Source of the DNA: Lewinellaceae bacterium
GTDB lineage: Bacteria > Bacteroidota > Bacteroidia > Chitinophagales > Saprospiraceae
Assembly: GCA_020636155.1 (NCBI GenBank)
Contig: JACJYM010000002.1
Location: 124,001-188,000, forward strand
Direction: 5' to 3'
Length of the DNA: 64,000 nt
Positions 26,501 to 35,294 of this stretch are shown piece after piece. Made by a program: the position numbers and the translations under genes. The notes beneath the pieces are model-generated. The model had not been told where the DNA came from. It did no database searches and worked only from the letters and a program-made list of their open reading frames with translations. The stretch's first letter is position 1, and each line of letters opens with the position of its first letter.

Positions 26501-29500
26501 TTAAATCAAATGCAAGTGCCAATGTAGTAAACAGCAAGTGGGCATTTGCTAATAATCCAGGAACTGCGACCGGAGTGATTCTTGAGAATGTTGAGAAAAA
26601 AGACGTGACAGTTAATACGACTTATGCAACGCCTGGAAGTGTTAATTTGATGTATCGAGGTTCAAATTCCAATAATTGCAATGTGGAGAGATTTAGTACC
26701 ATTAATGTAATGGCGAGCCCAAATGCAGGACAAGATGAATACTTGACCATCTGTAATTTAGATCCTCAAGAATATAATGTTAATTTATTCAATATCCTAA
26801 GTGCAGGTTCTGATTTAACAGGCACATGGGTTCAAGTAAGTGGCACAGCGATTGATATTTCTGATCCTACACAAGTAGATTTTGAGTGCAAAGAGCTTGG
26901 TAATTACGTATTTAATTATACTGTTCAAAACGCCGAGTGTGAATCAAATGAAGCGAACATATATATTGCCGTAGAGTCTTGTTTTGATCTTGCACTTCGA
27001 AAAACTGTATTTTCTAGCCCACCATATCAAGAGGGAGGGATAATTACCTTTTTGATTGAAGTTTTCAATCAAGGAGACGTAACCGCTGAGGAAATTGAAG
27101 TGACGGATTACATTCAAACCAATTTCATTTTTGATGAAAATGAAAATACAATTTTCGAAACCGGCAATTTGGCAAATTGGGAAACTAGTGGTTCCAATGC
27201 AACGATTAAAGTGGGTACCATTGCGCCAGGGCAGAAAAGGGACGTTTATTTGCGACTTAAGGTTGTGGACAGTCCTAGTTCTTATGATTTATACAACTAT
27301 GCTGAAATCACGAATTATGCGGTTAGAAAATCAGATAATACACGTGTATATCTCCCTGTAGATCAGGACGATACAGTGATTGATCATTTAGAAATAGACA
27401 ATGACATTGCCGATGATTCTAATGGCTCCATTGACAATCCACAAGATGACGACCAATATGATGGCGCAGAAGTGATATTGTGTGACGGCATCGTTCATGA
27501 ATTGGCATGTAATAATTTGGTAAATATTTCCTTAGACGGTCAATGCTCTGTATTCATAACTCCAGCGATGCTGCTAGAGTCAGAAGTGAATTCTTCTTAT
27601 ACAATAACAATTAAAGATTCCGATGGTCAAGTAATTGATAATCCGGTGACAAGTGACTACGTTGGTCAAACACTTGTTGTCACAGTTGCTGATAATTGTG
27701 GGGGAAATAGTTGTTGGTCAAGTGTAACGATTGAAGACTATCTAGGGCCTGAAATCAATTGTCTCGACGATGTATACTTCAATTGTTTCCAGACCGGTCA
27801 TAGTTTTACTATACCTACAGCTTATGATTATTGTGAAGGATATGTACCGGTTTTTGTCACGAGTGATGTCACCACACAATTAGAATGTGATGATGATTAT
27901 ATCGCGGTAAGAACCATCACTTTTTATGCTGAGGACAGTCATGGCAATCCTTCAAAAACTTGTACTACAAGATACTACTACTCGAAAATTGATTACTCAG
28001 AATTAGAAATGCCTGCTGATAGACATTTTGAATGTAGTGAATCTTCAACATGGGATGTGAATGGTAATTTCTATCCCGATCCGATTGAGGCTGGATTGCC
28101 TTCTTATGATGGAACAGATATAGGAACTATAAATGCAAATGGTGAATTAATTAATCACACCTATTGCAACTTAGTAGCGAGTTATACAGATACACGATTT
28201 GATAATTGTGGTAAAACCTTCAAAGTCGTTAGATTGTGGACTGTTCTTGATTGGTGTAATAGTTCTTATCACCAATTTACGCAGACTTTATATGTAGATG
28301 ATACCAGAGTGCCAATAATCTCTTGTTCACCAGATATTTATAATTTGAAGGCGGATCATTATTCATGTACTGCCAACTGGAATGTAGTCGATCCAATAGT
28401 GATTTTTGAATGTCACGAAACACATTATGACGTTGCATACTTAAACGCAGACGATTTTGGCAATCCGCCGGTCGATGGAATCTATATCGACGATAATGTA
28501 CAAGTCTATGGCAATGGTTATGTTATTACCGATTTGCCTATTGGTAAGACATGGATTAAATATACGGTCTATGATGAGTGTGGTAATATTTCTGAATGCT
28601 TCACAGAAGTTGAAGTGGTGGATGAGGTGCCACCGATTCCGGTCTGCGACCAAAATACGGTTGTTTCCATTAACTCAACTGGAAAAGGTAGAATATACTC
28701 AGAAACATTTGATGATGGATCGCATGATAATTGTGGAGATGTGAGATTTGCTGTGCGAAGAATGAATAGCAATCCATGTGTTGTAGATCCTCAAAAACAA
28801 ATTGTCGCTTATTACGAAGGATTACCTTACTACGACTTCGAAAATTTCTGTTGTGCCGATTTAGATAAGGGAGATATTCAGGTTCAGCTATTAGTTATCG
28901 ATGAATCTGGAAATATGAATACCTGTATGGTCAATGTTCGGGTAACTTTGAAAATTGAACCTATACTTACGTGTCCGGCTGATACTATATTAGACTGTGA
29001 TGGTGACTATTCTGTAGATGCAATTGGTAAGGCCACATACACTGCAGTTTGTGATATTTATACAATAAAATACGTGGATAATGAAACGGAATTAACCTGT
29101 GGTGAAAAGAACATATCGAGAGTATGGCAACTCGTGAATAGTAGCTCGGGAGTCTTAATAAAGTCTTGCACACAAAGTATCAGACTGGTTAATAGTACTC
29201 CTTTTAATCTGAGTACAGTGAAATTCCCACCAAATGTGACGCTTAAAAATCAATGTGAAACAGGTTTGGACTTATCACCTGATAATCCTAACACTGGAGG
29301 CTATCCTGTTTGGCCATCAGATGCTTGCAGTCAAGTGCAATATAGCTATGAAGACCATACTTTCTCAGTGGTTGATGATGCCTGTATGAAAATAATTAGA
29401 GACTGGACAGTGATAGATTGGTGTGTGTACAATCCTTTTGCACCATCACTTGGAGGTATAGTTCAGTTTAGTCAAATCATTAAGGTGATTGATACCGATG

Positions 29501-31413
29501 GACCTGAAATGGTATGTGAAACCTTGACATATGAGGCAGATGAGAATTGTAAGGCTCATGTGATTGCGAGTGCAGATGCAAGTGATATTTGTACTCCGAA
29601 AGATGAGTTGTACTGGAGTTATCTTTTAGATACGGATGGTGATGGTTTTTATGAAAAATTAGTTGAAAATCAATCTGCTTACACGGCAGATTTATCCGTA
29701 GGGACGCATACTGTACAATGGGTGGTAGAAGATCGATGCGGTAACAGTAAATCGTGTATTCAAAGTATAGTGGTTGTAGATAAAACTCCACCAATACCTT
29801 ATTGCTACAATGAGTTGGCGACCGTAATCATGCAGACTTCACAATCTATAGAAATCTGGGCAAAGGACTATGATTTAGGAGCTTATGACAATTGCAGTTC
29901 TGCGCCATTGACCTTTACATTTGGCGGGTATCCACGATATTTTAATCAGGTTCATTACTTCAAGACTGATGCACAAGGTAATTCAGTTGCTGCGAGTCTT
30001 GCAGATTATCAAGCAGGCTTAGCACAAAAATGGGATCCAGTGCAGCACAGCTCATCAAGATTATTTACTTGTGAACAGACGGGTGTCCAAACTATACCAA
30101 TTTGGGTATATGATGAATATAGAAATGGAAACCAATGTCATGTATTGATTGATATTCAAGATAATGGAAATTGTAATAATTCTGAATTAAGTATAGCTGG
30201 AAGAATAAGTAATAGAGATGGTCAACCATTTGATCAAACGACGGTATATTTGAATTCGGATTTACCTGAATTTCCTAAAGTAACGAATACGGACAATGAG
30301 GGTGCTTTTGCATTTGACCAACTCATAGAAGGAGAATCATACACAGTGAAACCGTACAATAATGATGATCCTTCAAATGGTGTTTCAACCCTAGATTTGG
30401 TACTGATTCAAAGACATATATTGGGATTGTCCTCCTTTACAGATATGAAGGATTACATTGCAGCAGATGCCAATAATAGCCAAACTATTAGTGCTGCGGA
30501 TTTGATACAGTTACGTAAATTGATACTGGGTTTAAATTCAGAATTTCCAAGTAATACTAGCTGGAGATTTGTACCGGAGTCGGCTACTCTTACACAAAAT
30601 AATGTGTTTGATTTTGACGATAGCTACGGAATCTATCAAATGGATGAATCGATTGAAAATGCAGATTTTATTGCAATAAAAGTTGGTGATGTTAACCACT
30701 CTGTCAATCTAAGTTCAAGAAACAATAGTGATACCAGAAGTAACAATACTTTAAATCTAATGGTGGATAATGTGCAGTTTAATGGAAACGAATCTGTGTA
30801 TATTCCAATATTCGCCTCGGATTTTGTAAGCATGTACGGCATACAGTTTTCAATGCATTTTGACAATGAGATTAGAGTGTTGAGTATGCAGTCTGGCGTA
30901 TTAAAACTTAATGATGCCAATTACACAATCAAGGATAATACCTTAAAATTGAGTTGGGAGAATGCGTCTGAACTCGTGAGTTTTGATGATAAATCACCAC
31001 TGTTTTACATAGAATTAGTGGCTAATCACAACACATACTTATACGGCAATGTACAAATGTCCTCAGATATTGATGGAGAATTAGTAGATGAAAATTTAGA
31101 GGCTCAAGACCTAGAATTGAATATTACTAATCCGTCTGATTCCTATCAAAATCTTGTAGTCAGTCAAAATATTCCGAATCCATTTAGTGGTAAGACCACG
31201 GTCACTTATCAATTGCCAAATGATGGGGTTATCAATATTAAGGTAACTTCGATACTTGGTCAAGAGTTAGAAAATATAAGCTTTTACCAATGGAAAGGTA
31301 CACATGAGTACGTCTTCGACAACGAATTGCACAATGCTGATTCCGGAATTTTATTGCTAACAATCAGCGATGGAATCAATAGCAATACAATCAGAATGTT
31401 GACAATAAAATAA
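23596..31413 (+). CDS. Giant T9SS-secreted adhesin with SprB repeats, HYR-like modules, dockerin, cohesin-like and sorting domains
   Basis: 2605 residues. Signal peptide to about residue 28. SprB-type repeats recur at about 131-195, 199-273 and, more clearly, 647-950 (four copies with YxWxNGxTT and VxVxDxxxC). A DUF11-like domain (FDLALRKTVF...FNQGDVTAEE) is at about 1129-1250. Cys-rich HYR/Ig-like modules span about 1384-2060. A carboxypeptidase-regulatory-like plus dockerin-type region (VSTLDLVLIQRHILGL; ISAADLIQLRKLILGL) is at about 2197-2325, a cohesin-like sandwich at about 2384-2500, and a T9SS type A sorting domain (PNPFSGKTTVTYQLP) at the end. Probably cell-surface adhesion or gliding. 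Confidence 0.9.
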   Translation: MNNLKNQLALLIFVILLNTLHVGRLSSQTCFDEYQVFIEQCLSRDSDVEAAFYAKVHVGSPGDTYSLSINDEFGDELVKKEFTLNSQLVLSGTIQFVVSSQNNLFFHLEGSNCIEEIEKAISFIPPYQVKKRDVDCRGINTGSVRIEGSQDYPFSVVWEDGEVGLTREYLKAGTYRFTVYTSTACPVQDEVVIAPYVKLTASIVGMGVDCAGNADNVLRLSVSGGVQPYTYDWDIDGVGDFDDKSIIQGVISGYYSAQVKDAYDCVATSEIDAQFENSAPISTNDVMINAVEKMPSGMAKYNLLNSLDPENGDLDNDGKNGATLDVSFYISMFNAVNQHAPLETTLITQPNQEVFARVQANDGCYDIAQIQLGDNDFCLYVSEACDNSDPVLLQPVECNTSLTPLPSGGIYSIFKKVNGTLIPDNNLLVQINGDWYLDPFDHEGNFEVHYTYNDGIQDVTKVALFDIQSLNPQIIIQQDTICGNQPILEIRANPIGGRIVGEGIVDSLIFGTNKFYIVNPSLLTPGLTHYYSYLYSQTNESGLICKELELDSVYVSEYPDIEIETSINNYCELSDVSLATNNVNNYPSLSYVWYDPLNNVISTNQNADVNDIVNQGDYKVVATAQNGCFDEEVISLTINPLPKLACDVEGAVTCPGGSNGTATANVLDVVDVSNYEFLWSNGSTGQSQYNLEAGIYNVKVITDLGCVDSCDIVISEPPTFDINCSYDKIQPLCYGTPTGQNTIDVLDGGQAPYQFSLDLINYSDNPVITDLSSGMYTVYVRDANGCIDSCSFDMGQPDLLSCNAVEVQSVSCNGNSDGAAEAVGSGGVSPYSYLWDNGETTKIAIALSSGNHSVTVYDANLCESICDVVIVEPTILTCSIDLSSDPSCIGLSDGVATVNPEGGKLPYRYLWDNNETTAKAKYLNAGEHTVTVTDGNNCTTTCNVSLQDPLGLDANPESKSVCNGGIYVIKSNASANVVNSKWAFANNPGTATGVILENVEKKDVTVNTTYATPGSVNLMYRGSNSNNCNVERFSTINVMASPNAGQDEYLTICNLDPQEYNVNLFNILSAGSDLTGTWVQVSGTAIDISDPTQVDFECKELGNYVFNYTVQNAECESNEANIYIAVESCFDLALRKTVFSSPPYQEGGIITFLIEVFNQGDVTAEEIEVTDYIQTNFIFDENENTIFETGNLANWETSGSNATIKVGTIAPGQKRDVYLRLKVVDSPSSYDLYNYAEITNYAVRKSDNTRVYLPVDQDDTVIDHLEIDNDIADDSNGSIDNPQDDDQYDGAEVILCDGIVHELACNNLVNISLDGQCSVFITPAMLLESEVNSSYTITIKDSDGQVIDNPVTSDYVGQTLVVTVADNCGGNSCWSSVTIEDYLGPEINCLDDVYFNCFQTGHSFTIPTAYDYCEGYVPVFVTSDVTTQLECDDDYIAVRTITFYAEDSHGNPSKTCTTRYYYSKIDYSELEMPADRHFECSESSTWDVNGNFYPDPIEAGLPSYDGTDIGTINANGELINHTYCNLVASYTDTRFDNCGKTFKVVRLWTVLDWCNSSYHQFTQTLYVDDTRVPIISCSPDIYNLKADHYSCTANWNVVDPIVIFECHETHYDVAYLNADDFGNPPVDGIYIDDNVQVYGNGYVITDLPIGKTWIKYTVYDECGNISECFTEVEVVDEVPPIPVCDQNTVVSINSTGKGRIYSETFDDGSHDNCGDVRFAVRRMNSNPCVVDPQKQIVAYYEGLPYYDFENFCCADLDKGDIQVQLLVIDESGNMNTCMVNVRVTLKIEPILTCPADTILDCDGDYSVDAIGKATYTAVCDIYTIKYVDNETELTCGEKNISRVWQLVNSSSGVLIKSCTQSIRLVNSTPFNLSTVKFPPNVTLKNQCETGLDLSPDNPNTGGYPVWPSDACSQVQYSYEDHTFSVVDDACMKIIRDWTVIDWCVYNPFAPSLGGIVQFSQIIKVIDTDGPEMVCETLTYEADENCKAHVIASADASDICTPKDELYWSYLLDTDGDGFYEKLVENQSAYTADLSVGTHTVQWVVEDRCGNSKSCIQSIVVVDKTPPIPYCYNELATVIMQTSQSIEIWAKDYDLGAYDNCSSAPLTFTFGGYPRYFNQVHYFKTDAQGNSVAASLADYQAGLAQKWDPVQHSSSRLFTCEQTGVQTIPIWVYDEYRNGNQCHVLIDIQDNGNCNNSELSIAGRISNRDGQPFDQTTVYLNSDLPEFPKVTNTDNEGAFAFDQLIEGESYTVKPYNNDDPSNGVSTLDLVLIQRHILGLSSFTDMKDYIAADANNSQTISAADLIQLRKLILGLNSEFPSNTSWRFVPESATLTQNNVFDFDDSYGIYQMDESIENADFIAIKVGDVNHSVNLSSRNNSDTRSNNTLNLMVDNVQFNGNESVYIPIFASDFVSMYGIQFSMHFDNEIRVLSMQSGVLKLNDANYTIKDNTLKLSWENASELVSFDDKSPLFYIELVANHNTYLYGNVQMSSDIDGELVDENLEAQDLELNITNPSDSYQNLVVSQNIPNPFSGKTTVTYQLPNDGVINIKVTSILGQELENISFYQWKGTHEYVFDNELHNADSGILLLTISDGINSNTIRMLTIK

Positions 31414-31440
31414 ATCGAGTTTAGTACATTCATATTAGCG

Positions 31441-31472
31441 AGCCTGTTCACGAAAAGTTGAACAGGCTTTTT
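31441..31472 (+). terminator. Rho-independent terminator of the giant adhesin
   Basis: Stem AGCCTGTTCA (31441-31450) and TGAACAGGCT (31459-31468), 8-nt loop, followed by T residues, 27 nt after the adhesin stop codon. Confidence 0.9.
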
Positions 31473-31538
31473 CTATATCAGCTAATAAAAGTACACTGCA
31501 ATCTGAAATTTTTAATTAATCGATCTTAGGAAAATTAT

Positions 31539-32075
31539 TTACTCGCCGCCGCCCATTTGGAATTCATCAAAGCTCGTCTTCTTGTAATATTCACCCGCTG
31601 AAAATTGCAATTCTGTCATCAAATCATGAGCTTCTTTATATCCCGGTGACAACAAAATTCTACTGAAATTTTCGTCTAAAATTACCATTGTAGGAAATCC
31701 AAGACTACCATCTAATAGAGAATAAGCCAATTCATGAAAGCCATTCTTACCATTTTCAACAAATTTAAATGTATTGCCATTGAAAACAATATCCTCTTTT
31801 TGCTCTGCATTCAATTTTACTGCATAGAAATTTTCATTCATATATTTGATGATTTCAGGGTCACTGAAGGTGTTTTTGTCCATTCTCTTACACCATCCAC
31901 ACCAATCAGTATATACATCCACGAATATTTTTTTTGGAGATTCTGCATTGAGCATAACGGCTTCTTCCCAAGTCATCCATTGGATGCCATCTTCATCGTT
32001 TGGCTGATGATTTTTAAATGAAAAAAGGGACAATGTTGCCATTGCAAAGAAACCAAGCATTAATTTCATTTTCAT
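31539..32075 (-). CDS. Secreted thioredoxin-fold protein
   Basis: 178 residues. N-terminal signal (MKMKLMLGFFAMATLSLFSF), then a thioredoxin-7/DUF255-like domain. The active site is DVYTDWCGWCKRMDKNTFSD (CGWC), followed by AVKLNAEQKEDI and the cis-proline loop LGFPTMVILDEN. Periplasmic disulfide reductase or isomerase activity is expected from the CxxC. The extra segment between the helix and cis-Pro (FVENGKNGFHELAYSLLDG) is common in Bacteroidota members. Convergent with the giant adhesin. Confidence 0.88.
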   Translation of the reverse strand: MKMKLMLGFFAMATLSLFSFKNHQPNDEDGIQWMTWEEAVMLNAESPKKIFVDVYTDWCGWCKRMDKNTFSDPEIIKYMNENFYAVKLNAEQKEDIVFNGNTFKFVENGKNGFHELAYSLLDGSLGFPTMVILDENFSRILLSPGYKEAHDLMTELQFSAGEYYKKTSFDEFQMGGGE

Positions 32076-32146
32076 AATTGTAGCTGTAAGTATTTTTTAA
32101 ATATTTAAGTAGACGTAAATTTTAATCATAAAGGTTACAAGCAAAG

Positions 32147-32491
32147 TTATTTTGATTTTCCTGCCAGCATTTTTCCATTCATTGAAGCCAGTCCCGACAG
32201 CAATGCAGGAATAAAAATTGCCAATAATATGATGGCAGTAGAACTCATTTTTTGTATCACTCCGGATAGTACTTTAGAAGGCGCTGTGCCGAAGCTACCG
32301 TCTTTCCAAACTATTAAAATACCATATACAATGGCAATGCTAAGGAATATTTCTACAAATAATCTCAAGTAAGATTTGGTATTCAATAATATGCCATATA
32401 TCAGTGCAAGTAAAATTGGACTCCACCAAAAACCAATATATAATCCTGTAATAGAAAGAAATATATATATAATTAAATTTAATAATTTCAT
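32147..32491 (-). CDS. Small four-helix membrane protein of unknown function
   Basis: 114 residues with four hydrophobic stretches (IIYIFLSITGLYIGFWW, LLALIYGILLNT, FVEIFLSIAIVYGILIVW, TAIILLAIFIPALLSGLASM). No family recognised. Its start codon lies 4 nt after the stop codon of a conserved micro-ORF (copy B), which suggests possible translational coupling. It is downstream of the penicillin-acylase gene on the same strand. Confidence 0.65.
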   Translation of the reverse strand: MKLLNLIIYIFLSITGLYIGFWWSPILLALIYGILLNTKSYLRLFVEIFLSIAIVYGILIVWKDGSFGTAPSKVLSGVIQKMSSTAIILLAIFIPALLSGLASMNGKMLAGKSK

Positions 32492-32590
32492 TTTTTAATA
32501 ATTGTTTGTTTGATAAAAATCAACCATACTATATTGATTATCTAGCCTGTGAGTCATTATTATTCCAGACATGGTCTGTTTCATTATATG
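32492..32590 (-). promoter_or_regulatory. Conserved leader element, copy B, with 29-codon micro-ORF
   Basis: Minus-strand leader matching copy A (3222-3320). The micro-ORF at 32495-32584 (minus) begins MKQTMSGIIMTHRLDNQYSM and stops 3 nt before the ATG of the gene at 32147-32491. A perfect CAGAC/GTCTG inverted repeat with a 3-nt loop lies in its first codons. The 3' block (GGTTGATTTTT plus AAACAAACAAT) is shared with copies A and C. Confidence 0.55.
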
Positions 32591-32596
32591 CACTTT

Positions 32597-34981
32597 TTAG
32601 TTTAATATTAGTGAGCCATTTTCCACCTTGGCTTTGATTAATTTACGATAATCTCCCTTGACCCATTTATCTAAAAAATCTTTGTAATGTATGCTTCGAG
32701 GATCACCTGATTGTCCACCCGGATAGACACCATAACCTTGAATTTCATCTTGCAGGTCAATGACCATTCGCCATGAAGGACCAAAACTATAATTAATGGC
32801 ATTAATCACATCTGGGCTACCACCAAGCTCAAGGATTGGACTACCGAGACTTGGAATTCTCGCAATATTAGGGATAGAAACAGAACGATATTTTGACCAT
32901 TCTAGACGATTTTCAGACTCAAGCCGATTCAATTCTTTTTCTGCATCACTAAAACTCATATTCATTACATCCCCTGCATTTTCACCAGGATTCGTATTGA
33001 TTATGTTGAAAAATTCGTTTTCAGGATCATTTTTTAATAAATCTAATAGGACATATTCAGGTGGTATTTGAACGGCCATCGTGTCTCGATAGGCCAGTAT
33101 CTCATCCCATACTTTATTTTCCATAGTAGAATACAATAATTCGAAAATCGTAGCCGCTGTACTATTAGGAGTGTAATTGTAATCCCATTGACTGAGAATA
33201 TTTAGGTAGGGATTGTTCTTTATACGGGATTCACCTAAGTAGGAGAGCATTAACGGAACAAAATTGGCCGCTTTGAGACTGAATACATTTTGATGCATTT
33301 TCTGCATTTGTTTGACGTCGAAACTGTCATTATTTTTAAGCAAACTGTCTATAACCTTGTTTCTGTATCGTTCGAAGCTGCCTGTGTAATAATAAGGAAA
33401 AGTTGTATCTGCTGATCGCTGATTGGCACTAAATAGATAACCCTTATCTGGGTTTTTCATTTGTGGATTTTGTTCTCTAGGATAGAAAGCTTTCCAGTCA
33501 TTGAGGCTATCATTTCCCCATTCGACGAATCGACCATCATGATGGTGTCGAGCTGGAAATTTTCCATTAACCCTAAGCCCTATATCACCGGATTTAGACG
33601 CAAAAATGAAGTTTTGGGCAGGAGTTCCAAAATGCTCAGTCTTCTCCCAATAACAGTCATAATCCTTACATTGCATCGCATGTATGAACGTACTTGCTTC
33701 TCCTTGATCAGGTACGTCGAGTACAAGCCAGCGCTTTGCCAAATCCTGATTCCCATGGTCACTTTCATGCACCACAGGTCCCCATTTCGTGTACTTGACA
33801 TTGAGTTCGAGGTCTTCTTCTCCTGATACCTTGATTACTTCTTTTCTAAACTGTACGGGGTACTTTTTGCCATTGAGTACGTATTCGCTTCTCGTGCTAT
33901 CGACCCACTCGATGACGAACAGGTCTTCGACATCCTGTCCGACATTGGTTTCTCCCCAGGCGATATCATCATTAAAACCTATCATGATGGCTGGCATGCC
34001 CGGAAAACTCACTCCGTAAGCATTGAAGTCATCCGTAATAAGATTGATTTCGTACCAGATAGAGGGTATTGTCAGGCTGAGATGAGGGTCATTACACAGT
34101 ATAGGTCTGCCAGAGCTGGATTTTGACCCGGTGACCGTCCAGTTATTACTGCCAACACCATGAGGTCTTTTGGAACTAGATGCCTTGTATAATATCTGGC
34201 GATACTCAGTGTCCTGGTGAGGACTCATTCCGTATATCGTGTCAAAATCATAAACTTCTGATCGGATGACAGGTACATTTTTCTTTTCCGTTTCTCGATA
34301 AAGGTTGTTGAAGAGATCTTCACCTAGCAAGATTCTCATATTGGTCATTTCTATATCGCTATTGCCACCAGCAAGGATATTTGCCATGTATTTGAATATG
34401 TAAGCGCTGGATAGTAGATCCCATTTTTTAGGACTTTTATTGAATAATTTAAATTCAAATGGGTAATCACTCGGCGATAAATGCGTGATATAATTGTTCA
34501 CACCATCGACATAAGCTTGATATAGAGCCAATTCGGCTTTGTTCTCATTCCATGATTTAACAGAATTTTCTGCTCCTATCGGTAATCCGGATTTTCTGCG
34601 TTTTTTATCGAGTTCAATGGTCTTCTCGCCGAACCATTCCGATAATTCACCTGCAGCTGCAGCCTTAAGGAACTGCATCTCAAATAAGCGATCTTTGGCT
34701 TCAAGATAACCTTGTGCATACAGTAAGTCTTTCAGTTCTCGGGCATAGATATGGGGGACATAATGTTGGTCATACTTGATTTGTATCTTCTGGTCTGTAT
34801 GGTATGGTGATGCCAGCATATATTCATCATCTTCAGAGCTGCCATTCCATATTCCATTGATAGGATCCAGCAACTTACCGAATGCTTGAGGTTTGCCGAG
34901 GACACCACTTAGATTGCCATTGAGCAAAAGGACTGTTGCGAGCAAAAGTATGAGTAAAAGGATTGCTCCTATATGCTTCAT
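32597..34981 (-). CDS. Penicillin acylase family (peptidase S45) hydrolase
   Basis: 794 residues of the Ntn-hydrolase S45 family. N-terminal membrane/signal segment (IGAILLLILLLATVLLLNGN), alpha-chain region with YARELKDLLYAQGYLEAKDRLFEM, then an autocleavage site before the catalytic serine in HGVGSNNWTVTGSKSSSG (Ser near residue 238), and LCNDPHLSL. Related enzymes include acyl-homoserine-lactone acylases, cephalosporin acylases and other N-acyl amide hydrolases; the substrate cannot be told. Periplasmic. The 3' end is 12 bp from the micro-ORF of copy B. Confidence 0.9.
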   Translation of the reverse strand: MKHIGAILLLILLLATVLLLNGNLSGVLGKPQAFGKLLDPINGIWNGSSEDDEYMLASPYHTDQKIQIKYDQHYVPHIYARELKDLLYAQGYLEAKDRLFEMQFLKAAAAGELSEWFGEKTIELDKKRRKSGLPIGAENSVKSWNENKAELALYQAYVDGVNNYITHLSPSDYPFEFKLFNKSPKKWDLLSSAYIFKYMANILAGGNSDIEMTNMRILLGEDLFNNLYRETEKKNVPVIRSEVYDFDTIYGMSPHQDTEYRQILYKASSSKRPHGVGSNNWTVTGSKSSSGRPILCNDPHLSLTIPSIWYEINLITDDFNAYGVSFPGMPAIMIGFNDDIAWGETNVGQDVEDLFVIEWVDSTRSEYVLNGKKYPVQFRKEVIKVSGEEDLELNVKYTKWGPVVHESDHGNQDLAKRWLVLDVPDQGEASTFIHAMQCKDYDCYWEKTEHFGTPAQNFIFASKSGDIGLRVNGKFPARHHHDGRFVEWGNDSLNDWKAFYPREQNPQMKNPDKGYLFSANQRSADTTFPYYYTGSFERYRNKVIDSLLKNNDSFDVKQMQKMHQNVFSLKAANFVPLMLSYLGESRIKNNPYLNILSQWDYNYTPNSTAATIFELLYSTMENKVWDEILAYRDTMAVQIPPEYVLLDLLKNDPENEFFNIINTNPGENAGDVMNMSFSDAEKELNRLESENRLEWSKYRSVSIPNIARIPSLGSPILELGGSPDVINAINYSFGPSWRMVIDLQDEIQGYGVYPGGQSGDPRSIHYKDFLDKWVKGDYRKLIKAKVENGSLILN

Positions 34982-35246
34982 TTGAATAATATTGTTTGTT
35001 TCTTAAAAAATCAAGCGATTATGGATTGTCAAAACTTTTGTATACCGGAATATTCTGAGACAAGGTCTACTTTACCAAATCCACATCATAGTTTAACGAT
35101 GCAATTTAAAAGAAATTTTTATCAATTGGTGACCCCAATCGAGAGAATCAATTGATCGAGAGATTTATCAGGAGTTAAATTTCAAATTATTGTTAAATAT
35201 TTCTTAAATAATTTGTTAATTAATAAATATATTCTTATATTTGAAC
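34982..35246. other. Intergenic region between divergent penicillin acylase and cassette 1; leader element copy C and cassette promoter
   Basis: At 34984-35012 (minus reading) the acylase leader contains CTTGATTTTTT and AAACAAACAAT, the 3' half of the element seen at 3222-3320 and 32492-32590. The micro-ORF portion is absent. The rest is AT-rich with no supported gene. On the plus strand the cassette 1 promoter is at 35213-35243. Confidence 0.5.
35213..35243 (+). promoter_or_regulatory. Promoter of lipoprotein cassette 1 (TTG-N20-TATATTTG)
   Basis: TTG at 35213-35215 and TATATTTG at 35236-35243, 20-bp spacer. A 30-nt block starting ACCTAAACCACAGG (35247-35276), near the predicted transcript start, is identical in cassette 2 (38334-38363), so the 5' leader is conserved up to the ATG at 35295. 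Confidence 0.65.
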
Positions 35247-35294
35247 TACCTAAACCACAGGCTGTATTTCTTAATTTTTTAAACATATATAACG

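Noticed and set aside
30184..30570. Dockerin as evidence of a cellulosome
   Set aside because: No catalytic cellulosomal enzymes or scaffoldin in the window; dockerin-like repeats are common in Bacteroidota surface proteins.
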